Positions 56,559 to 64,000 of a stretch of 64,000 bases of DNA are shown in pieces. The stretch lies in NCBI GenBank assembly GCA_963682025.1, contig OY821521.1:194015526-194079525 (forward strand). Reading direction: 5' to 3'. The DNA is from Cordilura impudica (Eukaryota; Arthropoda; Insecta; Diptera; Scathophagidae). Under the pieces are notes generated by a model. That model was not told the DNA's origin. It saw only the letters and a program-made list of their open reading frames with translations, and did no database searches. Each line of letters begins with the position of its first letter. Positions within the stretch are counted from its first letter, which is position 1. The position numbers and the translations under genes are program-made.

Positions 56559-58844
56559 ATGTAGACATACATTTTCAATCATCAAAGAAAAAAACTTCTT
56601 TTGTAACCCTTGAACAAATTCTAGTCTCTTGCAACTATTTGCATGCTCGGTTATTGCTCTTTTTTACTTTCTAAAGGTCCAAAAAAAATTAATTTCAAAC
56701 ACAAACTAATATTGAATTTTTTATGGACAGATTTCAAAATCATAATTGCCACTAAACTACTGAAGCTAGATGTGTGCAATAGAAATATGTCAAAATTTAT
56801 ATAAAAGCCTTCAACCCAAATTTTTTAAAATTTTTTTTATTGAAAATCTTCAAGAGCTTATGCAAGGTTGAAAATTGGAATGAACATTGTTTGCAACTTT
56901 TCGTCCGCTACCTCTTTTCCGACCCCATACTCCTCACAAAAGCGATAAACTACAAGCGAAATATTGTAATGATAAAAAGGTAATTTTAAATTTGTTTCCA
57001 CCAAATACTAGACTTCAACTTACGAGTATTTTCCCTAATTTGTTAACTATTGTTGTCATTATGCCAAAAAAATATACATCTTCATACAAAATTTAAAAAA
57101 GTAAAACAAGAGCAATATGAAAAATGTATGCAAATCATGTACATTTAATAAAACGTTTTTAGAATATTTAATAAACTGCAAATTAGAAATGTAAACTACC
57201 AATTTTTTGTGTTTTTCTTCTTTTTTTTTTTTTTGCTGTGGTAATGTTAACGATATAATATTACCAGAGCATAAATATAAAGTACTTATATCAAAAGCAA
57301 CAACAAAATTGTTATTAAGGTACGGAAATGTAGAAAGAAAAATTAATTTTATACTTTTTCGTTAAAGCAACGTTAAAAATAAGTATAAAATAAAAATAAC
57401 AAATACAGAAAAAAAATTTTCATTTAAATTTTTTTCTAATATTAGTATATAAATAATTATGATGCTTAAAGAGCACACAGTACAAACATTTATCTAATAT
57501 GGCTAAAATCTGTATTTTTTTTCTTAGACATATGGCCACAAAAACTGAAAGGAAGTTTTGAAATAAGCCAGACTGACCAGGTCATATTCTCAAATACATG
57601 TTATGACATTCCTTAGTAAAGGAAAAAAAGCCTCCATACACATACTTTGGTTGAACAAAAGGTTGTTCTTTAAAATATAAATACGATTCCTATTAAAAAC
57701 GTACAAAAATAACAACAACAAGCACGACTACAACTCTGTGCCATTGTGATCTAAAAAAGTATACAATACACACCACGTTGCTGTTGCTTGAGTTTATGGT
57801 TAAATTCTTTTTTTCAGTATAGAGCAACAACATTTATTATGTCTGAAGACACGCATAATATTAGAGGTTGTTACGCACTGTTTACCAACGAACGTGACTT
57901 ATTTCCTTTCGACATTTGCGTCAGAAACAACACGAAACTTTGCACAGTCATTGTTATTCATGGTTGCCAGTACCTGTACATGTACAGAGAAATGCGAGTG
58001 CTACAAAAGACAGGAAAACAACAGGAAAACAATACAATTTCCGTTACGTTTTGTTAACATATTTAAAAATTAAAAGTATTGTTATTACATCTGAGGCTTT
58101 CTGTTAAGTTAGCTCATCGGCAGACACTTGATTTGTAAATTCTAAAAGAGATATTTAATAACAGTTAGAGGGGAAATTAAAACAAATGTTATTTGATAAT
58201 GGTCATTTGTATGTTAAAGTCCTAAGTCATGTAACTAATGTTAATTTTGCTAGAAATGGTCATTATCGGTTTTGTTATTAGAAGTAATAAGTCGCTATTT
58301 AAATTTGTTTTGAATATAAAATGAATTTTAAATTCTCGGTAATTTAGTATAAACAAAGAAGAGTCGCTAGCTGTACTCGGCTTAATATGCTGAACACAGA
58401 ATTCTGTAGGGTATACAAATAAAAGGAATGCATTAGTATTTTCGTTAGCTAACATATCAAAACGCATGCTTTGGTATATGCCAGCAACAGACAGAACCAT
58501 ATTGGATTAAATTTCTATAGAATTGATAGGTTTGTTAATATTTATACAAGATTACTTTGGCTAAATGGGAAGTGAAATTCATTGAAATTTACTGAACTCA
58601 CCAGTAAAGCAGAACTTTAAGTAGAATTTAATAAACATCGTATACTTAAACGTATGCTTATTTTAAAATTCCAATAAATATCCAGTATACGTTTTCTAAC
58701 CGAGTACATATACTCATCACTGACTCGCTAATTCGCTGCTTTTTCGACTCGCTGATGCGATGAATATGTAACGCTTGTACGTATATTTTTTATTTAAGCA
58801 TGCACAAAAAAAAATGTTTTTTATAACGTGCGGATACTCAATTG
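56559..58844. other. No gene recognised
   Basis: AT-rich, mostly single-copy-looking. The 89-codon frame at 57788-58057 overlaps another open frame and shows no known motif. The piece 58712-58812 (cgactcgctgatgcgatgaa, gtaacgcttgtacgtatatt) resembles 47346-47410. Confidence 0.5.
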
Positions 58845-59462
58845 TGTTCAATTAAGCAAAAATGCAAAAGTGCAAAAGTGCAAAAATGCAAAACTGAAAA
58901 AAAAAATGCAAAAATGCATAAATCCAAAAATGCAAATATAAAAATATGCAAGCATGCAAAAGCGTAAAACTAAAAAAATGCAGATGTGCAAAATCGCAAA
59001 ATTCCTAAATCCCCAGAAACGTAAAATTACACGTACGACATATCGCAAAATAATAAAAATTAAACATTTTTGAAACCCTAAGTCAAAATCGTAAAAACGT
59101 TAAAATGCAGTATGGAAAAAAACGTAGACGTGAAAATCACAAAACGCAAAATAATTTTTAAAAGAAATACACATATTTGCAACAACATAATTTTACGAAA
59201 ATGTAAAATTGTAGAAACGGTAAAATGCAAAATCATAAAATCACAAAATCAAAATAACAAAAAATGCAAAAACGTAAAATCGGAAAAAATTAAAGCAATT
59301 GAAATCGCTAAAACGCAAAATCAAGAAAAATATAAAATAGCAAAATCTTAAAAACGAGAAACCGCAAAAACAAAAAAAACATAAAAATTTTAAATAAAAA
59401 ACCTTTAGTTGAAAGACACAAATACGCAATATCTTAATGACGCAAAATAGGAACTATCAAAA

Positions 59463-60481
59463 AAACAAGTAAGAGTGTTAAATTCGGCTGGGCCGAATCT
59501 TTGATACCCTCCACCTTTTTCATTTTCAATTATCATTTTAATTTTTCATTTTCCATTTTTAATTTCTCATTTTCCATTTTCGCTTTTTCATTTTCCATTT
59601 TTCACTTTCCATTTTTCATTTTTCATTTTCCATTTTCCATTTTCCATCTTTCAATTTTCATTTTTCATTTTTCATTTTTAATTTTTCATTTTTCATTTTC
59701 CATTTTCTATTTTTAATTTTAAGTTTACCATTTTTCATTTTTCATTTTCCATTTTCCATCTTTCAATTTTCATTGTTCATTTTTCATTTTTCATTTTTTA
59801 TTTTTAATTTTTCATTTTCAATTTTTCATGTTCCATTTTCCATTTCTCATTTTCCATTTTTAATTTTTCATTTTCCACTTTCCATTTTTAATTTATCATT
59901 TTCATTTTAATTTTTCATTTTTAATTTTTCAATTTTCATTTTTCATTTTCCATTTTTCATTTTTCATTTTCAACTTCCATTTTCGATTTTCAATTTTTCA
60001 TTTTTAATTCTTCATTTTCATTTTTCATTTTCCATTTTCCATTTTTAATTTTTCAATTTTTCAATTTTAATTTTTCATTTTTCATTTTTAATTTTTCATG
60101 TTCCTTTTTTCATTTCTCATTTTCCATTTTTCATATTTCATATTCCATTTTTCGTTTTCATTTTCATTTTTAATTTTTCATCTTTCATTTTTCATTTTTC
60201 ATTTTCCATTTTTCACTTTGCATTTTTCATTTTTCATTTTCCATTTGCCATATTCCATCTTTCAATTTTCATTTTTCATTTTTCATTTTCCATTTTTAAT
60301 TTTTCAATTTTTCAATTTTAATTTTTCATTTTTCATTTTTAATTTTTCATGTTCCTTTTTTCATTTCTCATTCCTCATTTTCCATTTTTCATATTTCATA
60401 TTCCATTTTTCATTTTTCGTTTTCATTTTCATTTTTAATTTTTCATCCTTCATTTTTCATTTTTCATTTTCCATTTTTCAC

Positions 60482-60512
<31 letters not shown>

Positions 60513-61788
60513 CCATATTCCATCTATCAATTTTCATTTTTAATTTTTCGTTTTTTATTTTTCATTTTTCATTTATCATTTTTAATTTTTCATGGTCCAT
60601 TTTCCATTTTTAATTTTTATTTTCCACTTTCCATTTTTAATTTTTCATTTTCCATCTTCATTTTCATTTTTCATTTTTCAATTTTCATTTTTCCTTTTTC
60701 ATTTTTCATTTTCCATTTCCATTTTCGATTTTCAATTTTTCATTTTTAATTTTTCATTTTCATTTTTTATTTTCCACATTCCATTTTTAATTTTTAATTT
60801 TTAATTTTTTATTTTTAATTTTTAATTTTTAATTTTTAATTTTTAATTTTTAATTTTTAATTTTTAATTTTTAATTTTTCAATTTTTCAATTTTCATTTT
60901 TCATTTTTCATTTTTCATTTTTAATTTTTAATTTTTGATGTTCCCTTTTCCATTTCTCATATCTCATTTTCCATTTTTCATTTTTCATATTCCATTTTTC
61001 ATTTTTAATTTTTCATTTTTCATCTTTCATCTTTCATTTTTCAATTTTCAATTTTCAATTTTCATTTTTCATTTTCCATTTCCATTTTCGATTTTCAATT
61101 TTTAATTTTTAATTTTTCATTTTCCATGTTTCATTTTCCATTTTCATTTTCCATTTTTAATTTTTCAATTTTTCAATTTTTAATTTTCGATTTTCTATTT
61201 TCCATTTTTCATTTTCCATATGTCATTTTTCATTTTCAATTTTTTATTTTTTATTAATTTTTAATTTTTAATGTTTAATTTAATTTTAAATTTATTTATT
61301 TTATTTAATTTCATTTTATTTAATTTTAAAAATATGGGGTAAAACTTGCTTAGGCCAATATGACACGTGCAGTATTAATATACACACAACTATAATGAAT
61401 TCAACAATACGAAGAATTACAACATATACAACATATCTTAAGAGAAACAACAAACACACTGAAAAATTTTATTTTTTCAAGAGTTTTTTTAAAGTTTCAT
61501 TCATAGCTCGTATACCCTTTAACCGATTTTGACGATTTTAAATAGCAACTCCTTTAGGATGTCAGTAAACGATTCTATTCTATAAAAACGAACGGTATAG
61601 CTTATATATTGACGGCGTGATCGTGATTTCCACAGACAGACAGACGGACAGACGGTCATCGGTAAATCAACTTCCTTTTTATAACGTTCAAGAAAATATA
61701 TTTTTTTGGGGTCTCAGGAATTTATTTTGATGCGTTACAAACGGAATGACAAACCTATATATACCCTCTGCCATTGAGGTGTGGAGGA
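59463..61788 (-). mobile_element. INE-1-like element, family A, carrying a minisatellite
   Basis: The 3' end is at the left (aaacaagtaagagtgttaaa, then the stem ttcggctgggccgaa, then gataccctccacc). The 5' end is at the right (cagacagacagacggacaga core at 61635-61654, acaaacggaatgacaaacct, ataccctctg, gtgtggagg). It sits within the CGCAAAAT array, which continues on both sides. Confidence 0.85.
59512..61318. repeat. (TTTTTCATTTTCCA)-type minisatellite, about 1.8 kb
   Basis: Units of 5-8 bases such as tttttcat, tttccat and tttttaat alternate, with longer blocks repeated: atttttcatgttcc, ttgccatattccatct and ttttcactttccattttt recur at about 200-300 base spacing. At 60782-60870 it becomes a pure aatttttaat run. 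The F/I/S/H-rich plus-strand frames, up to 171 codons, are repeat artefacts. Confidence 0.95.
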
Positions 61789-62890
61789 AATAAAAATATC
61801 GCAAAATCATAAAACTGAAAATGTGAAGAACGCATAATCTTACAAACACTAAAACGCTAAAACGCAATATCCATCAAATGCACACACGCTTAATCACAAA
61901 TTTTACAAAACAACATTTAAAGGAAATACTCCAAATTGCAAAACCTCAAAATTGCAATAATGCATAATTGCAAAAACGCCAAACAGCAAAATCGTAAAAT
62001 CGCAGAATCACAAGAACGAAAAATGTAAAGTCGCAAAACCACAAATTCGCAAAAACGTATAAACGTAAAATTTTAAGTTGAAAAATGTTAAAATCGCAAA
62101 TCACAAAATCGCAAATATGCAACACCATAAAAACGGTAAAAAAATAAAAACATGAAATCGTCAAGACACAACTCTCTTAAAAATTGTAATTTGAAAAATC
62201 TTAAAATCGCAAAATCTGAAAACAAAAAAACCAAAATCACAAAAACGCAGAATCGCAAAATCTAAAAACGCTAAAACGAATCATCGCGAAAAAGTCAAAT
62301 CGCAAAAACAAAAAACGCAAAAGCGTAATATCGCAATAACATAAAATCACAGAAATGCAAAATTGCTAACCGTAAAATCTAAAAAAAATTCAAAAACACT
62401 AAAATGCAAAAACACGAAACCGCTAAGACGCAAAATCGCAAAAATCGTTAATCGCAAAATCGTAAAAGTAACAAGAGGCAAAGTTGGAAAAATTTAAAAT
62501 CACAAAATCATAAAAAATGCCAAACGAAATATCGTGAAAACGCCAAATCACAAAAACAAAAAATCCCAAAGAAGTAAAAGCACAAAACTGCATAAATTTA
62601 AAAAAATAAAAATCGAAAAAACACAATATCGAGGAAACACAAAAATGCAGAATGGCAAAAACACAAAACAAATTTTAAAAGAAGTATGCAAAAGTACAAA
62701 AACTTAAAATGAAAAATGCTTAATTAAAAAAAAATCCGAAATCGGACCAACGTAAAATGTAAAAACGCTGAAATGACAAACCGCAATAACACAAATTCCA
62801 ATAATAGGAAAATCATTATAACGCTAAAACGAAAAATTGCAATAACAAAAAATTGCAATAACAAGATCGCATAATCGCAAATTTATTTTT

Positions 62891-63584
62891 TATTTTATTA
62901 TTATTATTTTTTTTTATTTTTTTGACAAATTTAAGAGAGTAGGTTTTGTTAAAATAATGTTTAAAAGAAACATTTTTTTTTGGAAAGTACTGTTTTTAAA
63001 GTAACTCTACTAAGACTTTACAAATTTTTGAAAAACGTTTAATTAATAATTGAAAAGTACAATATAACATAATGTTACTTATAGCATTGCCATGAATCCG
63101 TTTAAACAAAAATTTTAAATTTTCAATATATTTTAGAATAATAGAAGGGAAATTTATATTTACCAGATATAAGTTAAATATCAAAAAGCATAGAACCAAT
63201 ATTTTATATATTAAGAACTGTTTGTTTTTGTGTCATTCAGCCACCTGGCTTTTTATTTTGTTTTACAGATTGGATTATATGCTACCACTTAGATATAAGA
63301 CATAACTAGAACTGCCTTTTTCCATGTAAATATTACCCTAAAGGCTAACATGAGGGATGAATCAATATTCCGTAGCAATTTATTTTGTCATAGCAAACAA
63401 GTAGGCATAAATAGGAAAAATATAAAATAATTTCTAAGGCGGTTAAATACGGCACATTGAAAAAATTATATTTCTGCAGGGAAGTTAATAACCGTAACTC
63501 AATTGGAATACAGTTTATTTATTTGGGAAGGAGGGGTAGAATACAAAACTAATAATAAAAAAAATCCTAAAACTCATATTTTCA
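62891..63584. other. No gene recognised
   Basis: AT-rich sequence between two arrays; the 67-codon minus frame at 62996-63199 has no motif. Confidence 0.5.
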
Positions 63585-63868
63585 TATTTTATTTTTATTT
63601 CTCAATTTATTTTTTTATATTTTATTTATCTTATGTTATATTATCTTTTATTTTATTTTTTCTATCTAATTTTACTTTATTTTTTTTTTATTTTATTTTA
63701 TTTTATTTTGTTTTATTTTATTTTATTTTTTTTTATTTTATTTTATTTTATTTTATTTTGTTTTATTTTATTTTATTTTATTTTATTTTATTTTTTTTTA
63801 TTTTATTTTATTTTATTTTATTATATTTTATTTTATTTTATCTAATTTTATTTTATTTTATTTTATTT
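63585..63868. repeat. (TTTTA)n array, right end of window
   Basis: Same unit and same orientation as 1-948. Inner part is nearly perfect; the left 100 bases are degenerate. Confidence 0.96.
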
Positions 63869-64000
63869 TGATTTGAAAACTTTAAGATCATCAGCATACA
63901 AAAGATATTTCGAATTTTTAAAACACTGATATAAATATCATTTATAAAAATATAAAAATGTAAGAGACCCAGGATACCACCTTGCGGTATACCAGAGGTC
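63869..64000 (-). pseudogene. LINE reverse transcriptase fragment, cut by window edge
   Basis: The minus strand reads SGIPQGGILG, a damaged LLHFYIFINDIY, and after a frame change KYLLYADDLKVFK. These are the conserved GVPQGS.LGPLLF..FINDL and YADD motifs of a LINE reverse transcriptase. The coding text stops exactly where the TAAAA array (minus strand) begins, in mid-domain, so the element is truncated at the array. It is not the same family as the RT at 26118-27937, judging from the different residues around the motifs. Confidence 0.85.

Larger units (their letters stand above)
58845..62890. repeat. Degenerate CGCAAAAT/TGCAAAAA array, interrupted
   Basis: Units of 8-10 bases such as tgcaaaaa, cgcaaaat, acgtaaaat repeat over 58845-59460 and resume at 61790-62890 after an INE-like insertion. 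The minus-strand frames rich in FCIFAFLHF are by-products of the repeat. Divergence between units is high, so the array is old or evolves by point mutation. Confidence 0.9.

Noticed and set aside
57788..58107. Small gene of 89 or 63 codons
   Set aside because: Two overlapping frames, neither with a recognisable domain; no splice or promoter evidence I can support.
59501..60804. Proteins of up to 171 codons rich in F, I, H and S
   Set aside because: Open only because of the ATTTTTC-type minisatellite inside an INE-like element.

Overview
This is a 64-kb window of very AT-rich eukaryotic DNA that looks like a transposon graveyard from a cyclorrhaphan (probably calyptrate) fly. I reach that from two families of INE-1/DINE-1-like (Helentron-associated) elements, which start with TATACCCT, carry a GTCC/GTCT core and end in a stem-loop plus CTTGTTT. 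A short Helitron family, mariner/Tc1/Transib-type transposons and non-LTR retrotransposons fit the same picture. I found no intact host gene, no tRNA or rRNA, no CRISPR and no operon. Every long coding signal is a broken transposable-element gene, and most other open frames are read-throughs of simple repeats.

Layout. 1-948: TTTTA array. 2440-3710: dead mariner transposase split by a palindromic MITE. 3961-4488: two TTTTC arrays with a 75-bp inverted repeat. 6456-8647: foldback element with 0.67-kb arms. 8815-10552: end of a pogo/jerky-type transposase fused to a broken gene of an insect transposon-like family (copy 1). 11770-14541: TA-flanked MITE split by an I/LOA-type LINE with a perfect 12-bp target duplication. 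14630-14850: Tc1-like transposase tail. 16501-21560: about 5 kb of an 18-bp satellite with higher-order duplications. 24328-25545: copy 2 of the transposon-like gene. 25940-28830: LINE with endonuclease and reverse transcriptase. 32385-36420: mariner-like gene split by a 3,056-bp element with Transib/RSS-like ends, itself filled with nested insertions. 37583-40024: Tc1 element with TA-flanked inverted repeats. 40302-46116: INE-like and Helitron copies, two of them exactly in tandem. 47511-47900: mariner fragment. 50651-54624: 3.97-kb DNA transposon with about 390-bp inverted repeats and one large broken transposase-like gene. 58845-62890: CGCAAAAT-type array interrupted by an INE-like element that contains its own 1.8-kb minisatellite. 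63585-64000: another TTTTA array abutting a reverse transcriptase fragment.

There is no cooperating gene system; the story is insertion history. The best candidates for something little described are the long-TIR transposon at 50651-54624, the two-copy FIDSS/CLWDSRA gene family, and the Transib-like element with RSS-like ends. All coordinates of repeat edges are read by eye and may be off by several bases unless a target duplication is given.
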